Assembly (NCBI RefSeq): GCF_023100905.1
Contig: NZ_CP064686.1
Coordinates: 3,286,001 to 3,350,000 of the forward strand
Direction: 5' to 3'
DNA length: 64,000 nucleotides
DNA from: Bradyrhizobium sp. 4
GTDB lineage: Bacteria; Pseudomonadota; Alphaproteobacteria; Rhizobiales; Xanthobacteraceae
Shown here: positions 18,150 through 27,185 of the stretch, piece after piece
Position numbering within the stretch: position 1 is the stretch's first letter
Layout: every line of letters begins with the position of its first letter
Translations under genes and position numbers: made by a program
The notes under the pieces: generated by a model
What the model was told of the DNA's origin: nothing
Seen by the model: only the letters and a program-made list of their open reading frames with translations
The model's database searches: none

Positions 18150-18512
18150 ATGCCCTATGTCGATGGTTTCGTGCTGGCCGTGGCAAAGGACAACATCGAG
18201 GCGTACAAGGCGCTGGCGACAACAGCCTGCGCCATCTGGATGGAGCACGGTGCGCTCGATTATGTCGAATGCATTGGCGACGACGTGCCCTATGGCGAGC
18301 TGACCTCGTTTCCGCGCGCGGTGATGGCGAAGGAGGACGAGATCGTGGTGTTCTCATGGATCATCTATCGCGACCGGGAGACTCGCGACGCCGTCAACAA
18401 GAAGGTGATGGCGGACCCGCGGCTGAAGTTGGAGGGCATGCCGTTCGACGGCAAGCGCATGATCTATGGCGGCTTCACGACGCTGCTGAGGGCGAGCGAC
18501 CCCGTGAAGTGA
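18150..18512 (+). CDS. DUF1428 family protein
   Basis: 120-residue small protein beginning MPYVDGFVLAVAKDN, the family's typical start, with the conserved ending GKRMIYGGFTTLL. DUF1428 proteins have a dimeric alpha-beta-barrel (ferredoxin-like) fold and no established function. The ATG is preceded by AAGGAGATCCGTG, a good ribosome site, which excludes the longer frame from 18066. It is divergent from the caspase fusion gene (203 bp apart) and stands alone. Confidence 0.88.
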   Translation: MPYVDGFVLAVAKDNIEAYKALATTACAIWMEHGALDYVECIGDDVPYGELTSFPRAVMAKEDEIVVFSWIIYRDRETRDAVNKKVMADPRLKLEGMPFDGKRMIYGGFTTLLRASDPVK

Positions 18513-18570
18513 GGGCGCTGACCAGCCCCACATATCGGTGCTTGCCCATGCAGCAGCATCGTGGCTAGCC

Positions 18571-18998
18571 GTTTCACTTGCCGGCTACAGCCTTTACGTC
18601 AAGGACGGCGATCTCGTGCATGACCTCAGCATCGGCGGCAGTCACCAGATCGTCCGCTCGGAGCGCTAGGTGCCGTCGGGCGCGCGGCGGCTCGGCGTGC
18701 ATGTCGAACGTCTCGTGCGCAAGGAGCCGCCGGCCAAGGGCTCGCGTACCGGCGTCACCGGCGTCACCGGCTACACGCGGCTGATCGACGGCGAGCCCGC
18801 GGGAGCGCTGCAGACCCAGCTCAGATTCCACATGCTGATCTCGTGGTCCGGCCTCGACATCGGCCGCGACAGCTCGGTGTCGCATTACGATGCGCCGTTC
18901 GAATTCGAAGGACGCTCTCGCGCGTCACTGTCGTCATGCACGACGACCAGAAGCTCGACGGCGACGCCGTCGGCAACGCGCAGATGGCGCGGCGGTGA
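18571..18998 (+). pseudogene. Decayed arylsulfatase C-terminal fragment
   Basis: Translated in the frame from 18571 the segment reads LAGYSLYVKDGDLVHD and then, after an in-frame TAG at 18667-18669, continues to GLDIGRDSSVSHYDAPFEF. This pattern matches the C-terminal beta-sandwich of large bacterial arylsulfatases (KDGKL..., ...GRDTGSPVS-YEPPFAFTG from memory). Near 18911 the match shifts frame and ends RVTVVMHDDQKLDGDAVGN..., with a TGA at 18996-18998. The catalytic sulfatase domain is absent. It is therefore a remnant left by deletion, with at least one nonsense change and one frameshift. Confidence 0.65.
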
Positions 18999-19011
18999 AC
19001 GCGCGAAAGAG

Positions 19012-19584
19012 CTACTTGATCTTGTCGTAGGCCGCCGCGAAATCGCCCAGCGGCATCGGGATCGCGATCGTTTCCTTGGCCATGTTCTGGAAGGAGACCT
19101 TCAGCTGCTTGCCTGACCTTAAAGTGGCCAACAGGTCTGGTGCGATCGGCGTCGATGCGTAGCAGCCGCGGTTCTCGCAGGTCTGGATTGGGAGATCGAC
19201 CGTCTTGCCGTCGTCGACCTGGAGCTTGGTCCCGATGGGAAGGTTAAGGCCAAGCGGCAATTGCAGCAGCGCCACGGGTGTGCGGGTGTCGGGCGCGATG
19301 CGGATGTTGATCAGGACGACGGTCTGGCCGGTCTTGGTGAGCACCGCGTTCTGCTCCATCGCGCATTCGAGCGGTGCGTCGCGGCTGACGCTGGTGCAGC
19401 GCACGACCCAGCCGGGCTGCTGCGCCACAGCGCCGTCAGCCTGCGGCTGCGTCGGAGCGGGCGCAGGCTGTGCCGCCGGGGCAGAGGGAGTCGCGTTCTT
19501 CTTGGCGCCTTGCTGGGCATACGCGCCACCCGCAGACAACAGGACAGCGGCGACAAGGGCGACAAGTCTGGATTGCATGGGCAT
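19012..19584 (-). CDS. Invasion-associated locus B (IalB) family protein
   Basis: 190-residue secreted protein: signal peptide about 1-23 (cleaved near AYA-QQ), a Pro/Ala/Gln-rich linker to about residue 55, then the IalB domain opening GWVVRCTSVSRDAPLECAMEQ and containing the cysteine pair CENRGCYAS. IalB was named for erythrocyte invasion in Bartonella, but the family is widespread in free-living Rhizobiales, where its job is unclear; a cell-envelope or stress role is likely. ATG 19578 is an equally possible start. Confidence 0.88.
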   Translation of the reverse strand: MPMQSRLVALVAAVLLSAGGAYAQQGAKKNATPSAPAAQPAPAPTQPQADGAVAQQPGWVVRCTSVSRDAPLECAMEQNAVLTKTGQTVVLINIRIAPDTRTPVALLQLPLGLNLPIGTKLQVDDGKTVDLPIQTCENRGCYASTPIAPDLLATLRSGKQLKVSFQNMAKETIAIPMPLGDFAAAYDKIK

Positions 19585-19650
19585 GGCAAGACCGCGTTGA
19601 CGTGAACCAAGGGCCTCGCTGTAACGTCGTGAGGCGTGCGGTGCAAGCTG

Positions 19651-22600
19651 CTACTCGGCAGCTTCCTTAACGGTGCCGTGCTCGACCGTCTCGTCGCCTT
19701 CGCCGTCACCCTTACGGCCCCAGCCCGAGAACCAGTTGTTGAGCTCGTCGAGATAGAGATAGACGACCGGGGTGGTGAACAGCGTCAGCGCCTGGCTGAC
19801 GATCAGACCGCCGACCATGGCGTAGCCGAGCGGCTGGCGAATCTCGGCGCCGGTGCCGTGGCCGAGCATCAGCGGCACGCCGCCGAGCAGGGCAGCCATC
19901 GTCGTCATCATGATCGGACGGAAGCGCAACAGCGCCGCCTGCCGGATCGATTCCGCCGGCGTCTTGTGCTCGTCGCGCTCCGCGGCGATGGCGAAGTCCA
20001 CCATCATGATGCCGTTCTTCTTCACGATGCCGATCAGCAGAATGACTCCGATCAAAGCAATGAGGCTGAACTCGAAGCCGGCCGCCATCAGGATCGCGAG
20101 CGCGCCGACGCCGGCCGAGGGCAGGGTCGACAGAATCGTGATCGGATGGATGTAGCTCTCGTAGAGGATGCCGAGGATCAGATAGACCACGACCAGCGCG
20201 GCGAGGATGAGGAGCGGCACGGTGCCGAGCGATTGCTGGAACGCTTGTGCCGTGCCCTGGAAGCTGGAATTCAGCGTCGGCGGCGCGCCGAGATCGGCCA
20301 TCGCCTTCTGCACAGCCTCGGTGGCCTGGCCGAGCGCGACGCCCTGGGCGAGGTTGAAGCTGATCGTGATCGCGGGGAACTGGCCCTGGTGGCTGATCGA
20401 GAGCGGGCGGACCGGATCGGTGCTCCAGGTCGCGAAGGTCGACAGCGGCACCTGGTCGCCGGTCAGCGGAGATTTCAGGTAGAGCTTGTTCAGGCTCTCG
20501 AGGCTGCCCTGCATCTCCGGCAGGATCTCGAGGATCACCTTGTAGGTGTTGAGCTGGGTGAAATACTGCGTGACCTGGCGCTGTCCGAAGGCGTCGTAGA
20601 GCGTGTCGTCGATCAGCTGCGGCTGGATTCCGTAACGCGCTGCAGTATCGCGGTTGATCTTGAGCTGAACCGTGGTGCCCTGGGTCTGCTGGTCGGTCGC
20701 AACGTCGCGCAGTTGCGGCAAGGTCTGCATCTTGGCGAGGATCTTCGGTGCCCAGTCGTTGAGCTCGGCGAGATCGGCGTCCTGCAGGGTAAACTCGAAC
20801 TGGGTGCGCGTCGGCCGGCCGCCGAGCCGGACGTCCTGGGCTGCCTGCATGTAGAGGCGGGCGCCGGACACCTTCTCGAGCTTGGGACGCAGCCGCGCGA
20901 TGATCTGCTGCGCGGAGGCTTCGCGCTCGTTGCGCGGCTTCAGCGTGATGAACATGTTGCCGTTGTTGCCGGCGCGGCCGCTGCCGCCGATGTTCATCGC
21001 GATGGATGCGATGTCGGGATCGTCCATCACGATCTTGCCGAGCTCGACCTGGCGGCGCTGCATCTCCGCGAACGAGATGTCCTGGGAGGCTTCCGAGGTC
21101 GCAGTGATCAGGCCGACGTCCTGTTGCGGGAAGAACCCTTTCGGGATCAGCACGAACAGATAGACGGACAGGGCAAGGGTCGCGAAGAAGATCGTGAGCG
21201 TGGTGCGGCGCCAGGCCAGGGCATGGTCGAGCATCCATTCGTAACCGCGCAACATCCGGTCGAAGCCGCGCTCGCTCCATTGGTAGAACTTGCCGTGGGT
21301 GACCTCGCCATGGGCGCGCAGGAAGCGCGAGGCCATCATCGGCGTCAGGGTCAGCGACACGAACATCGAGACGAAGATCGTCATCGCCAGCACGACGGCG
21401 AATTCGCGGAACAGGCGCCCGATGATGCCGCCCATCAGCAGCAGCGGAATCAGCACCGCGACCAGCGAGATGCTGATCGAGACGATGGTGAAGCCGATTT
21501 CCTTCGAGCCCTTGAAGGCCGCCGCCATCGGCGATTCGCCTTCCTCGATGTAGCGCGTGATGTTCTCCAGCATCACAATGGCGTCGTCGACGACAAATCC
21601 GACCGCGATGGTGAGTGCCATCAGCGACAGATTGTCGAGCGAGTAGCCGAACACCCACATCAGCGCGCACGCGCCCAGCAGCGCCAGTGGCACCGTGATG
21701 GTGGGAATGACCGTTGCCCAGAAGCTGCGCAGGAAGATGAAGATGACCATGACGACCAGCGCAATGGTCAGCAGCAGCGTGAACTGGACGTCTTCGACCG
21801 CGGCGCGAATTGTCGTGGTGCGGTCGCTGATGACCTCGATCTTGATCGCGGGCGGGATCGCTGCGACGAGGCGAGGCAACGTCGCCTTGATCCGGTCGAC
21901 GGTCTCGATGACGTTGGCGCCGGGTTGCTTGAACACCACCAGGAACACGCCGCGCTTGCCGTTGGCCCAGGCCGCCTGCTTGGCGTCCTCGGGGCCGCTG
22001 ACCGCCTGGCCGATGTCGCGGATTCGCAAGGGACCGCCGTTGCGATAGGCGATGATGACGTCGTTCCAGTCCTTGGCCTGGGTGAGCTGGTCGTTGGCGT
22101 AGATCGTGTAGGCGCGCTTCGGGCCGTCGATGTTGCCCTTGGGGCTGTCGACCGTGGTGATCGCGATCTGGCTGCGCACGTCCTCCATCGACAGGCCCTT
22201 GGCGACGAGCTTCGCCGGGTCGATCTGAATGCGGATCGAGGGCTTCTGCTGGCCGCCGATGAAGACCTGCGCGACGCCCGAGAGCTGGCTGATCTGCTGG
22301 GCGAGCTGGGCATCGACCGCGTCGCTGACGCTGGTCAGCGGCATTGTCTCGGAGGTTGCGGACAACAGCAGGATCGGCGCGTCGGCCGGGTTGACCTTGC
22401 GGTAGGTCGGCGGCGAGGGCAGGTTCTTCGGCAGCTGACCGCTCGCGGCGTTGATGGCGCCCTGCACGTCGTTGGCGGCGCCATCGATGCTGCGGTTGAG
22501 GTCGAACTGGATGGTGATCGACGCGGTGCCCAGATAGCTCGTCGAGGTCATCTGGGCGATGCCCGGGATCTGGGCGAATTGCCGTTCGAGCGGTTGGGCC

Positions 22601-22797
22601 ACCGACGAGGCCATGGTCTCGGGACTGCCGCCCGGCAGATTGGCGGTGATCTGGATGGTCGGGAAGTCCACCTGCGGCAGGGGCGCGACGGGCAGCAGAG
22701 GATAGGCGACGAGACCGACGAAGAGAATGCCGGCCATCAGCAGCGAGGTGCCGATGGGATAACGGATGAAAGGTGCCGAAATCCCGCCCGCGTTCAT
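19651..22797 (-). CDS. RND multidrug efflux permease, MdtB/MdtC-like
   Basis: 1048-residue pump subunit, full length for the family. It opens with FIRYPIGTSLLMAGILFVGL and VAPLPQVDFPTIQI, typical of MdtC/MuxB-type pumps, and carries the transmembrane aspartates in VGFVVDDAIVMLENITRYIE. Two repeats of six helices with two large periplasmic loops are visible by hydropathy. Its start overlaps the adaptor stop by 4 bp. Classical MdtBC systems have two permease genes; only one is present here, so a homotrimer is likely. A 1103-codon open frame on the other strand is a composition artefact. Confidence 0.94.
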   Translation of the reverse strand: MNAGGISAPFIRYPIGTSLLMAGILFVGLVAYPLLPVAPLPQVDFPTIQITANLPGGSPETMASSVAQPLERQFAQIPGIAQMTSTSYLGTASITIQFDLNRSIDGAANDVQGAINAASGQLPKNLPSPPTYRKVNPADAPILLLSATSETMPLTSVSDAVDAQLAQQISQLSGVAQVFIGGQQKPSIRIQIDPAKLVAKGLSMEDVRSQIAITTVDSPKGNIDGPKRAYTIYANDQLTQAKDWNDVIIAYRNGGPLRIRDIGQAVSGPEDAKQAAWANGKRGVFLVVFKQPGANVIETVDRIKATLPRLVAAIPPAIKIEVISDRTTTIRAAVEDVQFTLLLTIALVVMVIFIFLRSFWATVIPTITVPLALLGACALMWVFGYSLDNLSLMALTIAVGFVVDDAIVMLENITRYIEEGESPMAAAFKGSKEIGFTIVSISISLVAVLIPLLLMGGIIGRLFREFAVVLAMTIFVSMFVSLTLTPMMASRFLRAHGEVTHGKFYQWSERGFDRMLRGYEWMLDHALAWRRTTLTIFFATLALSVYLFVLIPKGFFPQQDVGLITATSEASQDISFAEMQRRQVELGKIVMDDPDIASIAMNIGGSGRAGNNGNMFITLKPRNEREASAQQIIARLRPKLEKVSGARLYMQAAQDVRLGGRPTRTQFEFTLQDADLAELNDWAPKILAKMQTLPQLRDVATDQQTQGTTVQLKINRDTAARYGIQPQLIDDTLYDAFGQRQVTQYFTQLNTYKVILEILPEMQGSLESLNKLYLKSPLTGDQVPLSTFATWSTDPVRPLSISHQGQFPAITISFNLAQGVALGQATEAVQKAMADLGAPPTLNSSFQGTAQAFQQSLGTVPLLILAALVVVYLILGILYESYIHPITILSTLPSAGVGALAILMAAGFEFSLIALIGVILLIGIVKKNGIMMVDFAIAAERDEHKTPAESIRQAALLRFRPIMMTTMAALLGGVPLMLGHGTGAEIRQPLGYAMVGGLIVSQALTLFTTPVVYLYLDELNNWFSGWGRKGDGEGDETVEHGTVKEAAE

Positions 22798-23966
22798 TCC
22801 TGTCGAACCTTGTTCTGCGCCGGATCCGTACTCGCCACGGCCGTGGAGACGAGGCTTCCGGGCTGGACCTTGAATTGGCCCCCGGTGATCACCTGCTGCC
22901 CGGGCGTCAGCCCTTCGTCGACGACCGAGCGTCCGTCAATCGCGTAGCTGACCTTGATCTTGTGCACCTCGGCCTTGTTGTCCTGATTGACGGTATAGGC
23001 GTAGAGGCCGTTGGTGGAGTGCTGGACCGCGTCATCCGGGACAACGGTCGCATCCTTCAGAGTGCGCACCAGCAGGCGCGTCGACACCGACTGCCCGGGC
23101 CACAGCGCGTGGTCCTTGTTGTCGAACACCGCCTTGAGCCGGATCGTGCCGCTGCTGGTGTCGACCTGGTTGTTGATGACGGCGAGCTTGCCCTCGGCCA
23201 GAGTCTTCTTGCCGTCGGTGGTGAAGGCGATCACCCTGAGCGCGCCGGCCTTCTGGCCCTCGCTGATATAGGGCAGCTGGTCTTCTGGTGCGGTGAAGAT
23301 CACCGAGATCGGCTCGACCTGCGAGATCGTGACGATGCCGGTCTGCGTCGAGGAATTGACGATGTTGCCGACGTCGACCTGGCGCAGGCCCGCGACGCCG
23401 GTGATCGGCGCCTTGACCTGGGTGTAGTCGAGCTGGGTCTGCGCGTTGGAGATCGAAGCTTCGTCGGCGGCGATCTGCGCGGTGAGCTGGGCGACCGTGG
23501 AGCGCTGGGTGTCGACCCGCTGTGCGGTGGCGAATTCGCCGAGTTTCATGGCGCGCTGGAGCTCGAGATTGGCGTTGGCCAGATTTGCCTCGTCCTGCGC
23601 CTTCTTGGCCTTGGCCTGGTCGAGCGTGGCCTGATAGGGGCGGGGATCGATCGAGGCGAGGAGCTCGCCCTCCTTGACGATCTGGCCTTCGGTGAAGGCA
23701 ATCTTGTCGATCTGCCCATCCACCCGGGTCCGGACTTGGACGGTGTTGAAGCCCGCAACCGTGCCGAGACCGGTCAGGTAAACCGGAAAGTCCACCTTCT
23801 GGACCGGCGAAACGCTCACGGGGACGGCGGGCGGGCGCTGCGGCCCCTTCTGTGCGGTCTGGGTTTTTCCAGCGTCGGGCGAGCCGAATTTCTGCCAACC
23901 ATAGTAACCCGCGGAGGCCGCGGCCGCGATGATCAGAATCCAGAGGATCGGCCGGGACTTTTTCAT
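22794..23966 (-). CDS. RND efflux periplasmic adaptor, MdtA-like
   Basis: 390-residue membrane fusion protein. It has an N-terminal membrane anchor (about 7-24), then the PVSVSPVQKVDFPVYLTGLG start of the adaptor core, a lipoyl half (EGQIVKEGELLASIDPRPYQA), an alpha-hairpin to about residue 165, the second lipoyl half (LDYTQVKAPITGVAG) and a beta-barrel. A promoter-like element lies upstream at 24035-24064. No local regulator or outer-membrane factor is found. Confidence 0.93.
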   Translation of the reverse strand: MKKSRPILWILIIAAAASAGYYGWQKFGSPDAGKTQTAQKGPQRPPAVPVSVSPVQKVDFPVYLTGLGTVAGFNTVQVRTRVDGQIDKIAFTEGQIVKEGELLASIDPRPYQATLDQAKAKKAQDEANLANANLELQRAMKLGEFATAQRVDTQRSTVAQLTAQIAADEASISNAQTQLDYTQVKAPITGVAGLRQVDVGNIVNSSTQTGIVTISQVEPISVIFTAPEDQLPYISEGQKAGALRVIAFTTDGKKTLAEGKLAVINNQVDTSSGTIRLKAVFDNKDHALWPGQSVSTRLLVRTLKDATVVPDDAVQHSTNGLYAYTVNQDNKAEVHKIKVSYAIDGRSVVDEGLTPGQQVITGGQFKVQPGSLVSTAVASTDPAQNKVRQE

Positions 23967-24330
23967 ATCGTCTCGTGTCGGCTCTTGTGCCTTAAGCTAC
24001 GAATTGTGAGGCAATCATAGGGTTCCAGCGCGCTTGTATAATACACGCCAAGTTCCAGTGTAAACAGCACTATCGGCTGAGAATCCTAAACAATTGGAAA
24101 GCTTTGCACTGTCTAGGCAGCTCCGTGTCACTACGGTGTGCAGTGCTGCATTCTCCCGCCACGAACGATCTGCGAGCAAATCTTGTGCAATGCTCGGAAG
24201 CGGTGTGCGCGGGATAGGGATGTGCTACGCGGGGCGGCTCCCAAGAACGGTTCTAAGTCGCGCAGAGGCCGTTTCGGTTGTCAGGAAATTCGGCATCGGT
24301 CATATCGGCGCTCCACAACGGGAGCGCAGC
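23967..24330. other. 364-bp divergent intergenic region
   Basis: Separates the efflux adaptor (minus) from a small hypothetical gene (plus). It holds a promoter-like element for the pump at 24035-24064. The open frames crossing 24094-24330 lack ribosome sites and family resemblance. Nothing else stands out. Confidence 0.5.
24035..24064 (-). promoter_or_regulatory. Putative sigma-70-like promoter of the MdtA/MdtC-type pump
   Basis: On the minus strand TTTACA (24064-24059) and TATACA (24040-24035) are separated by 18 bp, about 70 bp upstream of the adaptor ATG. The match is reasonable but alphaproteobacterial promoters are variable, so this is tentative. Confidence 0.35.
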
Positions 24331-24570
24331 ATGGACGAACTGAACGGCAAGCTGATCGCGTGTCAGATCCTGATCACGGGACTGATCGCACGCGTCGCCA
24401 ACGAGCAGCGTGATCCCTTGCGCTTTCTCACCGACTTCCGCGACGAGATCAGAGCCGTCGTCGGCGGCGTCAACATTGCCGGCATGGACAACAGCGATCG
24501 CGTGCGCGCGGTGGCGCAGAAGACCGTCGATGAATTGTTCTCGCTGATGAAGCCGCCGAGCCGTGATTGA
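24331..24570 (+). CDS. Conserved small hypothetical protein
   Basis: 79 residues, starting MDELNGKLIACQILITGLIAR, predicted mainly helical, with an acidic middle and no signal peptide or membrane segment. GGAGCGCAGC precedes ATG 24331, and coding quality falls sharply upstream, so the longer frame from 24094 is rejected. Proteins of this kind are, from memory, common in Bradyrhizobium, but I do not recognise a function. It lies just upstream of the iron-uptake operon but before its Irr-like boxes. Confidence 0.65.
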   Translation: MDELNGKLIACQILITGLIARVANEQRDPLRFLTDFRDEIRAVVGGVNIAGMDNSDRVRAVAQKTVDELFSLMKPPSRD

Positions 24571-24603
24571 CGATGCGCGCGCGACCGCCGAACTCGCGCT
24601 CTC

Positions 24604-24664
24604 TTTAGAACAAATCCAATCTCGATTTAGAACGATTTCAAGCTGCAGTTTAGAATCGTTTTGA
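24604..24664. promoter_or_regulatory. Three phased Irr/ICE-like iron-control boxes
   Basis: TTTAGAAC at 24604, TTTAGAACGATTTCAA at 24626 and TTTAGAATCGTTTTGA at 24649 recur at 22 and 23 bp, about two helical turns. They resemble half or degenerate copies of the iron control element bound by Irr in Bradyrhizobium (TTTAGAA...TTCTAAA as I recall). They precede the TonB-dependent receptor, so iron-dependent control of the whole uptake operon is likely. Confidence 0.6.
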
Positions 24665-24786
24665 TCTGGACTTATTCAAGGGTTCTCGCGGCTTGCTCGC
24701 ATTGACCCGCTATTTTGCGGCCGATACCAACACTCCAATCGCTCATCGAAGTGAATGGGCGAACTGGAATATGGGGCGTGTTGGTA

Positions 24787-27183
24787 ATGGGGCAGGTGGT
24801 CGCACCGAAGTCGTTGCGTTCGGTCGCAGCATTCGATGAAAAGTTCACGGGCGTTTCCGGCAAGAAGGTTTCGGCTGTCGCGGGCCTGATCGCGGCAGCA
24901 TCGGTGTCGAGCGGCGCGGAGGCGCAGCAGTCGAACCTGCCGCCGGTAACGGTCGATGCGCCGGTCGCGCGTCCGCGCCCGGTGGCTTCGAAGCCGACGG
25001 CGGACCAGGTCCGCGCGCGCAATGCGCTTCGCCGCGCCGCGCAGCGGCAGCAGGCGGCGCAGCAGACCGCTCCCACCGTTCCAGCCGGCGAAGCCGATCG
25101 CAATCCCTATTCCGATCCGGCGGCACCCTACAAGGTCGACCACGTCCAGGCCTCCGGCAAGTTTCCCGAGCCAATGCTGAACACGCCGAAGACCATCACC
25201 GTGCTCAGCAAGGAAGTGCTCGAGGACAAGAACGCCACGACGCTGAAGGAGATCGGGCGCTCGACCGCCGGCGTGACGCTGGGATCTGGGGAAGGCGGCA
25301 ACGCGTTCGGGGATCGCTTCTTCATCCGCGGCTTCGATGCGCGCAACGACGTCTTCATCGACGGTATCCGCGATCCCGCGGTCTCGATCCGCGAGAACTT
25401 CTTCACCGAGCAGATCGAGATTCTGCGCGGGCCGGCCTCGTCCTACGCAGGCCGCGGCACCGCCGGCGGTGCCATCAACATCGTCACCAAGCAGGCTGGC
25501 GACGTCAATTTCAAGCGAATGGACACCGAGTTCGGCACCGACCGGACCAAGCGGGTCACGCTCGACGTCAACCAGGTCATCGATCCGACGTTCTCGGTGC
25601 GCGCCGGCGGCCTGTTCCAGGACGCCAACGTCGCCGGCCGTGATTACGTCACCGACAATCGCTGGGGTTCGTTCATCGCGACCAAGTATACCCCGACCAA
25701 CGACATCAAGATCACGACGAACTACGTCCACACCGACCTCAGCGGCTATCCTGATTTCGGCGTGCCCTACTACAAGCAGGGCAACGTCCCGGTGACGTCG
25801 GCGGGCATTCCGCGTGGTAACTGGTACGGCTTCCTCAACCGCGACTTCCAGACCGCGCGGCAGGATTTCGGCACCGGCACGATCGAGTACAAGGTCAACG
25901 AGGCCATCACGCTCAGCAGCAAGGTGCGCGGCGAGCACTCGCTGCTGAATTATATCGGCACGCTGCCGCAGAACCCGGTTACGACGAGCCCCAATCCGCT
26001 GCTCTGGACGACGACGGCCAGTGCGCAGAGCCGCTACCAGAACGTCGACGTGTGGGCCAACCAGAACGAGGCCACGTTCAAGCTCAACACCGGCGGGGTC
26101 AAGCACACCGCGGTGTTCGGCGTGGAATATGCCAACGAGAACATCTCGATCGACCGTTACACCGGCCTCTCGTCGGAACTGTTCGGCGGCGGCTCGACCA
26201 GCAGCGGGGCGGTCCCGGGGGTCAACCTCTACTCGCCGCAGTACACCTACATTCCCTTCAGCAACACGCCGTCGCTGGTTGGAAATCCGACGCGCTATGG
26301 CGTCAACACCAGCAGCGTCTACGTCATGGACACCGCGAACTGGCAGGACACGATCATCGTCAATGGTGGCGTGCGCTACGACGGTTACAGCCAGAGTTCG
26401 TCGACCAACGCGGATCATCTCAAACAGAATGCCGATCTCGTCAATTACAACGTCGGCCTGGTCTACAAGCCAATGTCGATCGGCAGCCTCTATGCGGCCT
26501 ATGCGACCTCGGCCAATCCGTTCGGATCGGAGCTTGACGCGACCGCCACCGACTACGGCGGCATTCCTGCCAACACGGCTATCTTGCTCGGGCCGGAGCG
26601 CAACAAGGCAGCCGAACTCGGCACCAAATGGGAGCTGGCTGATCGCCATTTGCTGGTTAGCGCCGCGTTGTTCCAGACCACGAAGGACAATGCGCGCGAA
26701 ACCGTCAGCGGCCTGCTGACTTCGGGCGCTGCCTACAGGATCCAGGGCATCGATATCGAGGCCGAAGGCAAGATAACCGATCGCTGGAGCATCTTCGGCG
26801 GCCTAGTGTTGATGCAATCGAAGGTCACGCAGAGCGGTCTCGCCTCAAATCTCGGCCTGCAGCTTGCCAATGTGGCTCATCAATCGTTCAGCATGCTGAC
26901 CAAGTACAAGTTCGACGACGGCTGGGAGCTGGGCGGTCAGGCGGTGTACCGTTCGAAGGTGTATGGCGGCACGTTCGCGGCCAATACCGGCAACGAGTTG
27001 CCGAGCTACTGGCGCTTCGACGCGTTCGTCGAGAAGAAGATCGACAAGAACTGGACAATGAAGTTCTACGCCCAGAATCTCACCAACAAGCTCTACTACG
27101 ATACGCTCTATCGCAGCGCGGTTCCCTTCGTCGCGGTCGCGCCGGGGCGGGCGTTCTACCTCATCACGACGGCGAAGTTCTGA
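24787..27183 (+). CDS. TonB-dependent siderophore receptor
   Basis: About 798 residues from ATG 24787; the frame is open from 24715 but the added 24 residues lack signal features. A signal-like segment ends near SSGAEAQ, followed by a basic, Ala/Gln-rich linker, the plug domain (MLNTPKTITVLSKEVLEDK through GGAINIVTKQAG) and a 22-strand barrel ending in aromatic TAKF, the usual outer-membrane signal. The FFIRGFDARNDVFIDGIRD plug motif is typical of catecholate or ferrichrome receptors such as Fiu and FhuE. It heads an operon with PiuC, ExbB, ExbD and TonB, which energise it. Confidence 0.93.
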   Translation: MGQVVAPKSLRSVAAFDEKFTGVSGKKVSAVAGLIAAASVSSGAEAQQSNLPPVTVDAPVARPRPVASKPTADQVRARNALRRAAQRQQAAQQTAPTVPAGEADRNPYSDPAAPYKVDHVQASGKFPEPMLNTPKTITVLSKEVLEDKNATTLKEIGRSTAGVTLGSGEGGNAFGDRFFIRGFDARNDVFIDGIRDPAVSIRENFFTEQIEILRGPASSYAGRGTAGGAINIVTKQAGDVNFKRMDTEFGTDRTKRVTLDVNQVIDPTFSVRAGGLFQDANVAGRDYVTDNRWGSFIATKYTPTNDIKITTNYVHTDLSGYPDFGVPYYKQGNVPVTSAGIPRGNWYGFLNRDFQTARQDFGTGTIEYKVNEAITLSSKVRGEHSLLNYIGTLPQNPVTTSPNPLLWTTTASAQSRYQNVDVWANQNEATFKLNTGGVKHTAVFGVEYANENISIDRYTGLSSELFGGGSTSSGAVPGVNLYSPQYTYIPFSNTPSLVGNPTRYGVNTSSVYVMDTANWQDTIIVNGGVRYDGYSQSSSTNADHLKQNADLVNYNVGLVYKPMSIGSLYAAYATSANPFGSELDATATDYGGIPANTAILLGPERNKAAELGTKWELADRHLLVSAALFQTTKDNARETVSGLLTSGAAYRIQGIDIEAEGKITDRWSIFGGLVLMQSKVTQSGLASNLGLQLANVAHQSFSMLTKYKFDDGWELGGQAVYRSKVYGGTFAANTGNELPSYWRFDAFVEKKIDKNWTMKFYAQNLTNKLYYDTLYRSAVPFVAVAPGRAFYLITTAKF

Positions 27184-27185
27184 TC

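Noticed and set aside
17947..18357. Upstream extension of the caspase fusion gene
   Set aside because: 137 additional residues are Arg/Pro/Ser-rich noise, whereas ATG 17946 has a strong ribosome site and starts the hydrolase domain.
19636..22947. Open frame of 1103 codons on the plus strand
   Set aside because: It lies exactly antisense to the MdtC-like permease, is rich in Arg, Asp, His and Glu without family resemblance, and is a known by-product of GC-rich codon bias.
24676..26649. Open frame of 657 codons on the minus strand
   Set aside because: Antisense to the TonB-dependent receptor, with composition typical of a shadow frame.
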